From positions 1 to 64,000 of the forward strand of contig PUDQ02000071.1 in the NCBI GenBank assembly GCA_002964805.2: a stretch of DNA of 64,000 nt, written 5' to 3'. This stretch comes from Trametes villosa (lineage: Eukaryota > Basidiomycota > Agaricomycetes > Polyporales > Polyporaceae). The position numbers and the translations under genes were made by a program. Numbering within the stretch: the first letter of the stretch is position 1; each line of letters begins with the position of its first letter. This document shows, piece by piece, positions 19,973 through 32,110 of this stretch. The notes beneath the pieces are model-generated. The model searched no databases and was not told where the DNA came from. It was given only the letters and a program-made list of their open reading frames with translations.

Positions 19973-21462
19973 GGTTCTACTGCCCTCATACCCTTGAATT
20001 CCTTTAATACTTGATGAGTCCTTTAAAACTCAACAACATGCTTCATAGACTATGTTTTACCCATCCCTCTTGTTACATTTTGTTTTGACAGTAACTGCAA
20101 TGAAGCATTTACCACTCTTTTCCTCTGCAAAGTGAGCTTGCACACCAGGCTGATCTCCGGCACACCTTGTTCAACTTACAATCTGTGCACCAATGGGGAA
20201 GGCAAAGGCAACAAAACATGACAACATTGCTGCTCCAGGTCAGTGCATGCTTAACACACTTGCCTCACCGGCCCAGTATCTATGACTCAGAGAAGTCTGT
20301 CACTCCCCCCCATCATTATTCGCAGTATATATACATGTTCACAAAGAAACGCGTCACCCACAGATGCCTGCTGTGGATTGGTCCAATAATCTCCGCAACC
20401 ACAGCAGCGCGCACCCAGGATGGCATTTCTTGCATTATGACAGACAGATCCTTCTCATTCACCACATGTGCCCTGGGGTTTGAGCTGTCAGCACCCCACC
20501 TCCTCCAGGAACACATGCTCACATGCACTGTGTATGCTATATGTGGCCTTGACAACATGTGGATGAGTGGTGAGTTGGACAACTGTAGTAGATGCATCAT
20601 GTACATCCGTAGTTTCTGAGACTGTTTTCCTTATCACAGGTGCTGCCAACTGACTTGGGCTCCACTGTGTCCCCTGATATAGGTATCAACACCTCCACCA
20701 AAACTTATATGCGCTGTCCAGATTCAATGCCCTTGCCATCCATATTAGGCACAAAGAGCTCGGTAGCTTTGCCCTTGCCCTTCACTTGGGATAAGCTATG
20801 CGTAAAGGCCTGTGGTTGTGCTTCTCACCTTAGACCCGGGATGGCCAAGGCAGTAGTGTTTGCGGAACTTTGTGCATTCATGCCCATGACACTGAGCATG
20901 CCTCTCCCTGTCTCAATGTATTGAAGCTGCTGCTGAGGAGTTTGGTTGTTTTGTACAGGGCTGCTGTGGTCATCCTGCTCCCAAGTGGTTTAGCAGAGCT
21001 GTTATTGATGTACTTCTGCTAAATCCTGTGGAGTGCTTTGTCAATGCGCTCCTCCACCATGAACATGTGCCTGTCAGTTGATTCCCACTCCAAGGCCAAG
21101 GCTACCTGCATGCAGCACATCTGCAGAATTTAAATGGCAGATTCTGGTGAACACTCATTTCAGCAAAGTTGTCGACAAGATCCCTAAGTGCCAAAGCCCA
21201 CTGGGTGCAGCAGATCTCCTGCTCGAGATCAATAAGCTGCTGCCCATCCTCTCAGAGCTTGCTTGTAGCCTTCTTCAAAGGGTGAGAGGTAGTAGAGGGA
21301 TTAGACTTAGGATGGTTTTCTGCTTTGCTGCACTCAATGTAGGACTGCTTGATGACAACATTTCCTAGAATGGGGAAGTCGGGAAGCAGCAAACAGGGCA
21401 ACCTTGAAACTGCTGACTTGTGATGTAGCCTTAGGGTGATGGGGGAGTGTTGCTGAGACTGT
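19973..21462. other. No supported gene
   Basis: Moderate GC, short frames on both strands (for example + 20167-20619), no domain recognised and no clear repeat boundary. Probably decayed element or gene sequence. Confidence 0.3.
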
Positions 21463-21957
21463 GGGGACCTGGGGGGAAAGGGCCAATACTGGCATGTCTG
21501 ATTGATGAGGTGTTGTAGAGTATTTTTATCAGATATAAACACTTCTTGGCACAATTCATAGTTACTGCGAACATCGCACTATCCGAATTGGACCTGAATC
21601 TGCCTGATTTCTTGATTAGCAACACCAGATGATATTCACTTAAGACTATCAAGCAAATTTACAGTCTTATGGACTAGACAAGCAGTGTACACAGATAGCT
21701 GCACTGATTGAGTTAATATGCATGTCAGTTGCAATAATTACTTTGTTACGCTATAGCCCTTACAGCATTATTAGCAGCTGATCTAATTTTTCTGCATCTG
21801 ATTAGAGATATATCCCAGCATTTTCCTCTCGTGGGTAGGTACCCTAGCATAGGAGGTCTGTCTCTATTGCCCATATATGTATATCTCAGAACACATAATA
21901 AACCAACTTGCTTGAAAGCAATACTAGTGTTTGAGCATTTATTAAGACCAATCACAG
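21463..21957 (-). repeat. AT-rich repeat family, copy I (fragment)
   Basis: It begins on the + strand with the complement of the family's 3' end (CTGGGGGGAAAGGGCCAATA ... GATTGATGAGG) and then follows family sequence. The next copy's end at about 21966 cuts it off. Confidence 0.65.
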
Positions 21958-21965
21958 CAGCATCC

Positions 21966-22730
21966 ACCAACAAATAGTACTTGGGGGAAGAGGGCCAATA
22001 CTGGCATGTCCGATTGATGAGGTTTTGCAGAGGATTATCATCATATATCAACATCTCTCAGTATGCTGGATAGCTAACATATAGCATTGCACTGTGTGGC
22101 TTTGACAAAGGGGCTGGATGTACCTCCATATGTCAAAGTTCAGCCTAGCATACAAGGGCTGGCCTTACTGATTATATCTCCCGATGTTTGAACACTAGTA
22201 TTTCTCTTCATCTTTTTATATGATTGTGTGCTCTAGTTACATCAGCTATGATGTTCACCATTCAGGGGTAATTGACTTGGTGTCAGAGTTGCAGTTTGTG
22301 TAAAAGGTACTGATTAAAGCTTTTTATGATGGTTTGACCTCCTTTCTTGCTCATTATGCTGACTCATGCATTTTCCAAGCCACCCTGCTAGCATTCTCAA
22401 ACCATAACAATTTTATCAGCAGGAACAGCCTAATAAGACTGGAAATATATACATCAGATGCAGCCAGTGAAATCAGCAGTTATAGATCTGAGGGATTGAC
22501 TTGGTTTGCTATCTCCACTGTGAGTAGGATCATAGTGATTGACTACTTGGATGTAGGGGCATCTTCATATATATATTCCACCTGCAGTGATACTAAATCA
22601 ACATATCAACAAAGGTTTTGTTTATTGATTTCTTCTATGTAGATGGTCTAACACTACTGATGGTTTCAAGGCCTGTAACCATGTTTGTGATATTCAGTGT
22701 GCACCATTGCATAAATATTAAAAAGCTTGA
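21966..22730 (-). repeat. AT-rich repeat family, copy H (fragment)
   Basis: The conserved end appears as ACTTGGGGGAAGAGGGCC in reverse orientation, followed by GATTGATGAGG and the segment found just inside the 3' ends of copies B, D and F. The 5' part of the family is missing where copy C begins. Confidence 0.65.
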
Positions 22731-24112
22731 TTACAATTGATGAGGAACGAAGAAATCATTTCTTATGGGGTGAGCTCCCAGCCAAAATGTGTGACGCTGA
22801 TCCGACCCCGTGGGAAAATATTTTCAATCTCAGCTAACAAATCATTAGATCTGAAATAAGCGCCACATACAACTTTCACATACAAACCTGGGGTTAGGGT
22901 CTCAGCCCACTAGAAACTTTAGGGTTAGACACTAGAATGCCCACACAGCCACTCTGACTGCTTGCTAGCCTTGCTCTAATGCTCGCTGGTGGGCGCCTGT
23001 GTAACCCTAGATGGCACAGCATGGGCAGCCGCTGCCAAAACCACTATCTGAAGCCATGGACTATGCAAAGAATGCTCCTGTCAGGGGTATACTCATTGAT
23101 TATACCTTGTAAGCATGGCAATTATCAATACCAGTGATATGACAACATCCCAGGGTTGTGGTTAGGTAGCCATTCTTCACCATGATACTCCAGTCATGAT
23201 ACATTGAGGTGTGGACATGTGGGAACAGCTTCACAGGTGACCATATCAACATTCAACACTGTTTCTTCACATATACTGAGGTCTTTACAGCACAGTATCA
23301 CAGTCAATGCATGCCAGGCTGCTACAGGCTCTCTTGAATGATACAAAGCAGGATTTTGCATAATCATGGAGCATCAATGTCTTCAGCTCAGTGAATGTAC
23401 CCTAATAAGATAGAGTTTGAAAACAGCTTCCTGATGGTATATAACACATACATTTTAGCTGCAAAGTGGAGCAAGTATGGGCAGTACATTGCCCACTATG
23501 GCTCTCACAGTGTGCTTAAAAATGATCCTTCAGCAAATACAAAAAGAATCAATGACTCAAGTGAAAACTGCATGGTACCATTAGATAGCATTCAAAAGTG
23601 CCTTCCTAACGGTATACTACACATACAGTTTGGATTAGAACTGGGCACACCATGGCCAAAACACTGCCAAAAAGCGCCCATTTTTCAAAAGAATTTGGCC
23701 AAGGCCCTTGGGCGCTAGTAGAAGTCGGGCCCCGCGACTTCTACTAGCGCCGGTCGGACTTAGCCATATCTCGCGCCTGGGCGCTTATTTTGCGGGAGGA
23801 AAAGGCTCTAAGAGCCTTGCTTCAAAATGTAGAAAACCACTTTAACGTGATAACTAGAGGGTATAGAGCCACAGAAACAATCACATCAGGAAGCTCTTGA
23901 CCACTAGTGTATTATGAAGCAAAGATATACACCATTTAGCGATTGAATGCTTGTTTTGCTTGAAGAATAAGATAATAATGGTTTTAAGGGACCGAGGGGT
24001 GCTTACGTCACAATGATACTCCTGGATACTTTGCAGACATAAGCAGGGTCTAATGATAGTATAGTGATCAGTTCAAATTGACTGTACACTACTGTACAGG
24101 CTGAGTAAGTGA
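22731..24112 (+). repeat. AT-rich repeat family, copy C, left part
   Basis: It starts TTACAATTGATGAGGAACG and aligns with copy F until 24112, where copy D begins. It continues at 27314. The palindrome of the family is present at 23711-23751. Confidence 0.75.
23711..23751. repeat. Conserved palindrome, copy C
   Basis: Arms of 17 bp (23711-23727 and 23735-23751) are exact reverse complements, with a loop different from that of copies B, D and F. Confidence 0.85.
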
Positions 24113-27100
24113 TTACGATTGATGAGGAACGAAGAAATCGTTTCTTATGGGGTGAGCTCCCAGCCAAATTCTGTAACGCCAATCTGACCCCATGGGAAAA
24201 TATTTTCAATCTCAGCTAACAAATCATTAGATCTGAAATAAGCGCCACATACAACTTCCACATACAAACATAGGGTTAGGGTCCCCATCCATTAGAAACT
24301 TTAGGGTTAGAGGCTAGATCACCCACACAGCCACTCTGACCGCTGTGCTAAGTTTGCTCTAATGCTCATCAATGGGCGCCTGTGTAACCCTAGGTGGCAC
24401 AGCATGGGCAGTCACTCTGACAACCGCTACCTTAAGCATCAGAGGGTGCTAACAATGTTTCTATAGTAGTAGCAATATGGTATTGCACTGTGTTGACCAT
24501 AGTTACAGTTACCCTTTCCTACAACCAAAGTTCTCTTATGTACATTAAGGTGATAAGAACAATCACAACAGCCAAGTTCAATACTCAAATAGGCAAAGTC
24601 TGCATGCCCCAGTGTAAAGATCTAGTGCAGGCAGCTAGTTACAAGCTCCTTCCTCAGTTATTGTTGCTAGATGGACTACAGTGCACTGTACTAGAACACT
24701 ACAATGGCTTGATTGGTGGATGTGTTGAGTGTTGTACATCATATGTTTACATGTACCATAGTCTTGACAACTTAGTATCATAGTCAATGCCTTACTAGCT
24801 GCTACAGGCTTCTATTGAATGATATAAACAGCAATGATTGCATAACTATGGACTATCAAGGGATTAAGCTATAGCACTGTACCCTCATCACGTAGAGCTT
24901 TAGAGCAGCTTCATAATGATATATAATGCATGCAATATAGATACAAACTGGAGGAGGTGTGAGCCAAAAGCTGGCCATCATGGCTCCTAGTAGACACTTC
25001 CAAGCAGTATTGTACTGAATCCTATGTGTTTTAATATTTAGTGCCATCATTGCTTGGCACCATTCAATAGCCCTCACAAACGCCTTCCTAATGGTATATT
25101 ATACTCGGAATTTGGATAGAAAATGAGTGAGCTATGGTCAAAATACCGCAAAAAGCGCCCATCTTTCAAGAAAATTTGGCTAAGGCCCTTCGGCGCTAGT
25201 AGAAGTCCATCCCAGCGACTTCTACTAGCGCCGAACGGACTTAGCCAGATTTCGCTTTTTGGGCACTTATTTTGCAGGAGGAAAAGGCTCCAAGAGCCTT
25301 GCTTCAAAATGTAGTAAAACAGCTTTAGCGCAATAGATAGAGGGTACAGAGCCACGGAAACAATCACATCAGGTAGCCCCTGACCATAGGTGTATCATGG
25401 AGCAAAGATATACACTATTTAGTAAGAAGACTACTGTGTAAACAGCGATTTACTGCTTCTTTGCTTGGTAAGTAAGACATTGATGGTTTGAAGGGACATA
25501 GAGGTGCTTGTATCACAACTACACCCCTGGATACTATGCAGACATAATCAGGGTCTAATGAGGTGTTAGGCATCAATACACATTAGCTATAAAATGCTGT
25601 ACAAGCTCAATAAATGGTTTGTATGCCCTTCTGACAAGGTATTGTGAGTGATATGGTGTTGATTAATGAACATCAATACCCTCATAATGTGGAGATCTGA
25701 AACACCTTCCTAACAGCATATGACATGTGCCATTTGAAGCAGAACTGGAGAAGCAGTGACCAAAAAAACTAGAGGAGGGGGCAATAATATAAGCTGTGGC
25801 TGAGAACAAACACAACCAAAGCTGATGGCAGGGACCATTGAATGGTCCACATATTATGAATAATATGTCAACAGAAAGCTATGAGTGAGTAGAATCTAAT
25901 GGTGTACATATTGGGATGTGATATCCACTCTAGCACTCATAAATAGGGCAACAAATGCCCATCAGTGCGACAATTCAGCCACATTCAGCTTCTACAGCTC
26001 TTATCTCAGTATAATGTGCACAAACCCCTGCAGTATTATATACCATTGGATACAGCTTTTTTACCCCTATTCAATGGGATATGCCACATGTGGCATGGAT
26101 AGTCACAGGCTGCATTAATACTCAAATTGTGCTCAAAATGGCAGCAGTGTTCAAGTGCTGAGCCATTGCTTTTGTGAAATACATGAAATCCAGAAGGAAG
26201 GAGGGACATCAACGTACACTATGGCTTTTTTTTGGCTTGTGACACAAATGCCCTTGTGTCTCTATTCCTAGTAGTTTAACCGACAAGAAACAAGTCAATG
26301 GGATATTGGGCCCGGCTTTTTAAATCTATCCCATGGTGAATGATATGAGCCAAGCATAGTCACAGGCCTTGAAACTGTTGGTCATGTTGTATCACCCCAT
26401 ATATAGATTCAGCCTATTTGCCTAGCCCCTGTGAGGACCACAAACAAATGGTCTTGCAGATGGAACATGTGTGGTAATGTCCCCATATTGGAGTAGCCAT
26501 AAGCTGTCATTAATTTTAGAGATAGTAAACCAATCTTGTAGCTGTTTCTCTACTCAAGTGACCATTCAATTATAAATTGCTTAGATGTACAGTAGCTGAT
26601 TTTACTGGCTGCATTGAAAGTATATCACAGTGCAGGCTGTCTACTATGCTGAGCAAATGCACCAATTTTGTTGAGCTGTCTCTGCCAATGGTCTGGGAAT
26701 GCTAGTAGCATGATTTCACAAATGGATAAGACAGTATAATTAACAAGAAACCCAACTGAATCATCATAAAAAGCTGTTTAGCCAGTATTTGCCCACAAGC
26801 CACAGCTCTATAACACCAATGCCAATTTGCAATGACTGTTGTTGGGGAATGTCATAGCTTATAAAAATGAACTGAGAACAGATACTCATCCACAATGCTT
26901 AGAAGCAAGTTTTGTGTTTGAACATTCATTGATATATGATTATACATCTAGTATAGCTTAATCAAACACAGACAGTAACATCAATTGCTAGCAGTTCTGT
27001 AGGGGCTACCACCTAATGAGACAATTGCCACAAGGGACATGTATGCTAACTCCTCTATCCATAGGAAAGAAAGCATGCCCAGGGGAGTCAAGCAAACATT

Positions 27101-27313
27101 TTGTGGCCTTGCTGCAATAAGCAATATGCAGATCCAAATTAACATGGTGTTGTCAGTGAATCTTGGATCTCAACATATGGAGGTACATCAAGGCCTTGCA
27201 TCACAAGGCTTCATATCAGCTTTTCAGTGTAGAAAGAGGTGTTAACATATAATTAAAATTTTCTACAACACCTCATCAATCGGATATGCCAGTATTGGCC
27301 CTCTTCCCCAAGT
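24113..27313 (+). repeat. AT-rich repeat family, copy D (3.2 kb, inserted in C)
   Basis: Both conserved ends are present (TTACGATTGATGAGG and TTCCCCAAGT). The sequence to the left (CTGAGTAAGTG) and to the right (TTATATGTCC) are neighbours in copy A (complement near 6840), so D lies inside C as an insertion. I cannot define a clear target duplication. Confidence 0.75.
25191..25233. repeat. Conserved palindrome, copy D
   Basis: 17-bp perfect arms 25191-25207 and 25217-25233 with a 9-nt loop. The flanking bases differ from copy B on both sides in a matched way: TTCGGCGC ... GCGCCGAAC here against TTAGGCGC ... GCGCCGGTC there. Confidence 0.85.
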
Positions 27314-29663
27314 TTATATGTCCTTCTAATGAGGTTTTACAGAGGAGATGATGGTCATTAATATATGGCAATACTCCCATGTTTTAGATCCTAATGGTAT
27401 ATGACACATGCCATTTGAAGCAGAACTGGAGAGGCAGTAGCCAGCAGAATTGGAGGAGGGGGCAATAGTGTGAGCTGTGGCTGAGAACAAACACAACCAA
27501 AGCTGATGGCAGGGAACGCGTTCCCTGCCATCAACTTTGTACATGTTTGGCTCCCAACACAAATGCTTTCATTTTAGGCCACTGGATAGTCTAATCATCA
27601 TGTATCATATGTCATCAGAAAGCTATGAGTGAGTAGATTCCGGTGGTGTACAAATGGTGATGTAATTATTACCATAGCAATCATGGTTAGAACTGCAATT
27701 TTCCATTAGTGCCACAATTCAGCCACATTCAGCTTCTAGGGCTTGTATCATGGGATAATGTGCACAAACCCCCAGAGTATTATATACCACTAGATTCAGC
27801 TTTTTAGTCCCTACCTGGTGGCGCTAACCTTGTACCTAGAATATGAGCATAAGCCGCATAAATGCTCGAACAATGCTAAAACTGATGTAGACAGTTTTTG
27901 GTATGATACAATGGTTCAGACCATTCAGCCCATGACATACCTGCTATGGTGTGCTAAACAGGAAAATTCTGAGCTGTCACTGCATATTCTCTGTAATAAC
28001 TCAAGAAGGAAGGAGGGACATCACTGTCAGCTGTGGCTGAGAGCCAACAAAGCCAAAACTAATGGACCCCTAAAGTGTTATATGTCATCATATTCAGCTT
28101 TTTGAGATGCATCCAACGTTAGACGCTGAATTTCCCAAACTTGGTCATAGGCCTTGACAGTATCAGTAGTGTGTGACCACATCTTATACAGAACAAGTCA
28201 ATGTATCTAACCCTTGGTGATATGTCAATTGAGTGTTACTGAAGATGGAATATATGCACAAGAATGCCCCTACATTCAAGTAGTTAATCACTACACTGCT
28301 ACTAACAGTAAAAATAGTAAACCAAGTCATTAGCTCTTTAATAGCAGATTGTCAATTACTCAGATCTATCATTTTGGCCCATTTTATAAACTCCTTTGTA
28401 TCTCTAGCCCTGGTAGTCCAAATGAAATGAAACAAGTGTTGCCAGGAAGCTATCTATGAGTAAGATCACACTGTGTTAAAAGTTAGGTGTGATATCTGCT
28501 ACAGTACTGTCTAACAGTGCTACATTCCCCACTAGTGCCACAGTTCAGCCACAACTGGTTTCTCTGGCTAATATCTTAGTACTTCATGCACCAACCCCCA
28601 GAGTGTTGTGTGTCATCAGATTCAGCTTTTCAATATCTATCTAATGGGTGACACTGATTATCCCAAGCTGTGTCCCAGGCCTGAAAGCCATCAGTAGCAT
28701 TGGATCACCCTCTATACAGGTCAAGGCAATATCTCCGACTCTGGTAAACATAACATGTATTCTTAGAATACAAATAGACAGAAAGGTCTTGCATTAAAGC
28801 AGTGATCAGCTACTAGCAATAGTTGAGCTAGCAATCTCAGTCAGTCAATGACAACCTTACAGCTGTTTATAATCAAGGCACTACTCAATTGTCATTCCCC
28901 TCAGTGGATGGTACATATATTACAGCCCAGGTTGTTTGCTATGTTGAGCCAATTTTCAGCTCTGTTGGACTGCTTCTACTAATAGCTATGTGAAGTATCT
29001 ATGATTTGAGAATACTAGCAGGATGGCCTAGAAAGATCAGCATGATAAACAAGAAAATAGACTGTATCATCAAAATATGCCTCAATCAGTGCCTGTACAT
29101 AACCCTCCGCTCTGTGACATCAGCTCAGATATGTGATTATTGCTTGCTGATGAATGGCATGGCTTATATGAATGATCTTGGAGCATATAATCACCCAAAC
29201 GGCCTAAAAGCAATACTGATCTATGAGCATCTCTGAACACATGAGGATATGGGTGGTGGAGCCACCCCTCCCGTGGTGGAGTGCCCACCCATTGGGAAGC
29301 ATTGGTGATATATTTCTTTGATGACATACACAAAATCCAGATGAGCTGCTAGCAATGCTATATGAGCTATTCTGTAATCAGACAATTGCTACAAGTGACA
29401 TGTAGATCAACCAAATCAATGCAGTTTCTTGTGCACATTGCTTGTCCTGTCCATAAAACAGTAGATTTGCTCTGTAGTATTGAGTAAATATCATCGGACA
29501 TTATTACATCTGGAAAATAAGCAGATTCAAATCAAAATAGTGTTGTCAGATTCATACACTATAGTGATGTAAAATGACTATTATGTGCACTGAGAGGTGT
29601 TTATAAATGGTAGAAATGCTCTCATTAATCGGATATGCCAGTATTGGCCCTCTTCCCCCAAGT
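27314..29663 (+). repeat. AT-rich repeat family, copy C, right part
   Basis: Continues copy C after the inserted copy D and ends with the conserved tail ATTGGCCCTCTTCCCCCAAGT. Contains stretches similar to 51.1-52.8 kb of copy F. No supported gene. Confidence 0.7.
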
Positions 29664-29753
29664 GTAGGAGACACTGCTGGATTGCTCGGGTTTGACATTA
29701 CTGGCATTGGGGTGTTAGTGGGTGGCGGTGGTGGCAGTCTCGGTGTAATTGGG

Positions 29754-30490
29754 CTAGGAGATTGGCATGTTGAATTGGGGAGTGTGAATGGAACCAGGGG
29801 TTACCATGCCGTCGATGAGAAGCGACGCACCAGGGAACAAGGTAATGATTGGGATTGTGTGCGCCATGGGAGCGGCTGGGGTGTCAGGGGACTTCTCGTG
29901 GTAACCGATGGGTGTTGGGGAATTGTTCACAAGCAGCACCTTGTGGTAGAGATGCCCACCTGCCGTGCCATCGTCGGAACAGTACTCTTGATCAGAGTCG
30001 GGCAGCTTGGATGGGAGCCCGATCGGGACGGTAGGAGGGGTGTTGTTCAGAATCTCGACCTCAGGCGGGAGAGTATCGGGTTTTGCCGGGGAGGATGGGG
30101 TTTCTTGCTTCAACACAGAGGTAGAAGTGGGATCACAAGGCTCGGGGACGCACCAGACACCAGTCATACGGGCGGGGCCCTGTGCCCAGCCGTGGAGGGC
30201 CTCTTCTAAGCTCTGGTATTTCCTGAATGCACACCTCAAATACCCACAGGTCATGGCCTGTGTTTGACCCCTGTGGGTATCAGCACATACTACAGAACTC
30301 AAGAGATCTGGCTCAATACTCACCAATCATACAATAAACCCACACATTGCCCGATCCATACAACATAAATGCACCCACCAGATTCCAGCTGGCCTATAGG
30401 AACCGGGTTGCCCTGGTCGTTGAGCCTTGGGGTTTGGCCGAGAGCTGTGACAACAGCATCAAAATTGCAAAGAAGGCTGGCGGAAGCCAT
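29754..30490 (-). CDS. RNase H1 N-terminal (viroplasmin-like) domain protein
   Basis: Two-exon model: 30324-30490 and 29754-30270, with a 53-bp intron (GTGAGT...CCACAG) that joins in frame to give 227 residues. Start ATG is 30488-30490. Residues about 35-80 show the pattern of the caulimovirus-viroplasmin/RNase H1 N-terminal fold: YVVWIGQCVGLLYDW, then QAM.CGY, then FRKYQSLEEALHGW. In RNase H1 this small domain binds RNA:DNA hybrids. No catalytic RNase H domain follows. The tail (from about 100) is Pro/Thr/Ser-rich and looks disordered. It lies in about 1 kb of non-repeat DNA between copies C and G of the AT-rich family. It may be a host gene or a domesticated element gene; the domain call rests on pattern recognition only. 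Confidence 0.6.
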
Positions 30491-30734
30491 TGTGCAGTTT
30501 GAGCAGGCAGTATGATGTTGATGGTATGAACAAGTGATTGATCACGATTGCAATTGTGCTGTGGCTGGCAGCGGGCTTCCAAATCTCATGATCCCCCGGT
30601 TCACCATTCTTCAGCGCTGTTTCAATTGTGCTCCATTTTGTGTACTAAGTCGAAAATCCTTAGCTGCTCACCATCTCAATCTGTGTCCTGACAGAAATTC
30701 TTACCAAAATTGTCTTCTGCAATTCTTTGTGTGC
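30491..30734. other. Upstream region of the RNase H1-N gene
   Basis: 244 bp between the start codon and repeat copy G. No certain promoter motif was picked out. Confidence 0.3.
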
Positions 30735-31484
30735 TAATCTGGAATCACGCTGAACGTAGTCTAGGTCTGCCTAGAGGGCCGTGCTATGAGACATATGTGA
30801 GAATGTCCCTATATCAAAGTAGTCATAAGCTGTCACTGGTTGTAGAGGTAGTGAACCAATATTGTAGCTGTTTCTCTACTCGGGTGACCATTCAATTATG
30901 AAGTGCCTGGACATACAGCAGCTGATTTTACTGGCTATATTGAATATATATCACAGTGCAGGCTGTCTACTTTCTTTGAGCTGTTTTTGCTAATGCTCAC
31001 GTCAAAAATCTATGGTCTGAGAACACTATTAGCATGACTTCACAAATCTATGAGGTCGCATAATTAACAAAAAAACTAGATAGAACCATGATGAAAAACT
31101 TTGGCTAGTATCTGCACACAAGCTGCAGCTCTATAACATCAATGCCAATTTGCAATTCCTGTTGTTGGTGAGTGTCATAGCATATAAAGATGAGCTTAAA
31201 ATGGTAACTGCTCTGTCCATAGGATAGTGAGCATGCTCAGTGGACTTGAGTTGGGGCCTCATTGCAACAAGCAATAGACAGGCCTAAATTAACATGGTGT
31301 TGTTGGTGAATCTTGGGTCTTGACCTACAGAGCTACATTAAGGTGTTGTGTTAAGTTCACACAATGCAATGCTCCATGTTAGCTTTTCAGAGTGCAGAGT
31401 ACAAAAAGATGTTTACATATGATCAAAATCCTTCACAACACCTCATCAATCGGACATGCCAGTATTGGCCCTCTCCCCCCAAGT
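30735..31484 (+). repeat. AT-rich repeat family, copy G (3' end only)
   Basis: Matches the last part of copy D (26.43 kb onward) and ends with the tail CAATCGGACATGCCAGTATT ... CCCCAAGT. The 5' boundary is approximate. Confidence 0.65.
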
Positions 31485-31635
31485 GTATGAAGGAGAGAGC
31501 ACCCCCTATCCTGCCGACCTAAACAGGAAATAAGTGCCCGCGCTCCGGGGCCACCAGAAAAGGAGGGAGGCCTGGGAGATAAGGGATGTGGCTGATCAGA
31601 AGAGATAAGGCTGCTATCTCTTCAGAATAGCTACA

Positions 31636-31922
31636 TGTAACGACCCTCTGCGGTCGTTATGGGTTCTTGCAGGACATAGCGCTAGTTGCGCTATGTCGCG
31701 AGCTGTACCTAGCGCTAGTTGCGCTAGGATAAGATACCGCGTAGATATCATGTAGTAGATAGACGCGTACGACGCGCGGGTATTCGGAGCCCGCGCGTCT
31801 GGTGAGGGCAGCCTTCTACATCTGCCCCACCATCTTCCGAGTACGCCGAGCCCTAATAGAGCCCGGACCAGAGTACTTGGAAGCCGCGGGCAACAGAAGT
31901 GCCCGACCCCGTGAGTTTTACA
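31636..31922 (+). repeat. 5' LTR (287 bp)
   Basis: TGTAACGACC...GTTTTACA, preceded by CTACA. It contains stems: GACATAGCGC/GCGCTATGTC, CCTAGCGC/GCGCTAGG and GACGCGCGGG/CCCGCGCGTC. The last is perfect here but has one mismatch in the 3' LTR. It differs from the 3' LTR by one base after GGTCGTTA and one in that stem. Confidence 0.95.
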
Positions 31923-32026
31923 CTTTTTTACTCTTACCGTGTTAGAATCGCCCGATTTGGGGCTCGACGTGCAACCACGTCATCGAACTCTAATCCCCTA
32001 GCAACCCCCATCCGCATCCAGCAAGA
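31923..32026 (+). other. Leader between 5' LTR and gag
   Basis: It starts CTTTTTTACTC. I could not match a primer-binding site to a specific tRNA. A GACGTG/CACGTC hairpin is present near 31965-31980. Confidence 0.4.
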
Positions 32027-32109
32027 ATGAGCCACCACAGCTCAAACAACCCCACGGACCCACGAACTCCGCAGGCCTCGACTTCTACCTCGAACCAACC
32101 CCCCCGCGC
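32027..32109 (+). pseudogene. gag: gag of hairpin element, 5' part before hAT
   Basis: Starts at ATG 32027 and encodes 27 residues rich in Ser, Thr, Asn and Pro before the hAT target duplication (CCCCGCGC, 32102-32109). The same frame resumes after the second duplication at 39651, so the insertion is what breaks the gene. Confidence 0.8.
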
Positions 32110-32110
32110 T

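Noticed and set aside
29607..30209. 200-codon + strand frame
   Set aside because: Opposite the spliced RNase H1-N gene, Gly-rich low-complexity translation without a domain; the - strand model explains the coding signal better.
5863..31484. Helitron identity of the 3-kb repeat
   Set aside because: Ends are not TC...CTRR, the 3' end lacks the usual hairpin before CTRR, and there is no sign of Rep or helicase.
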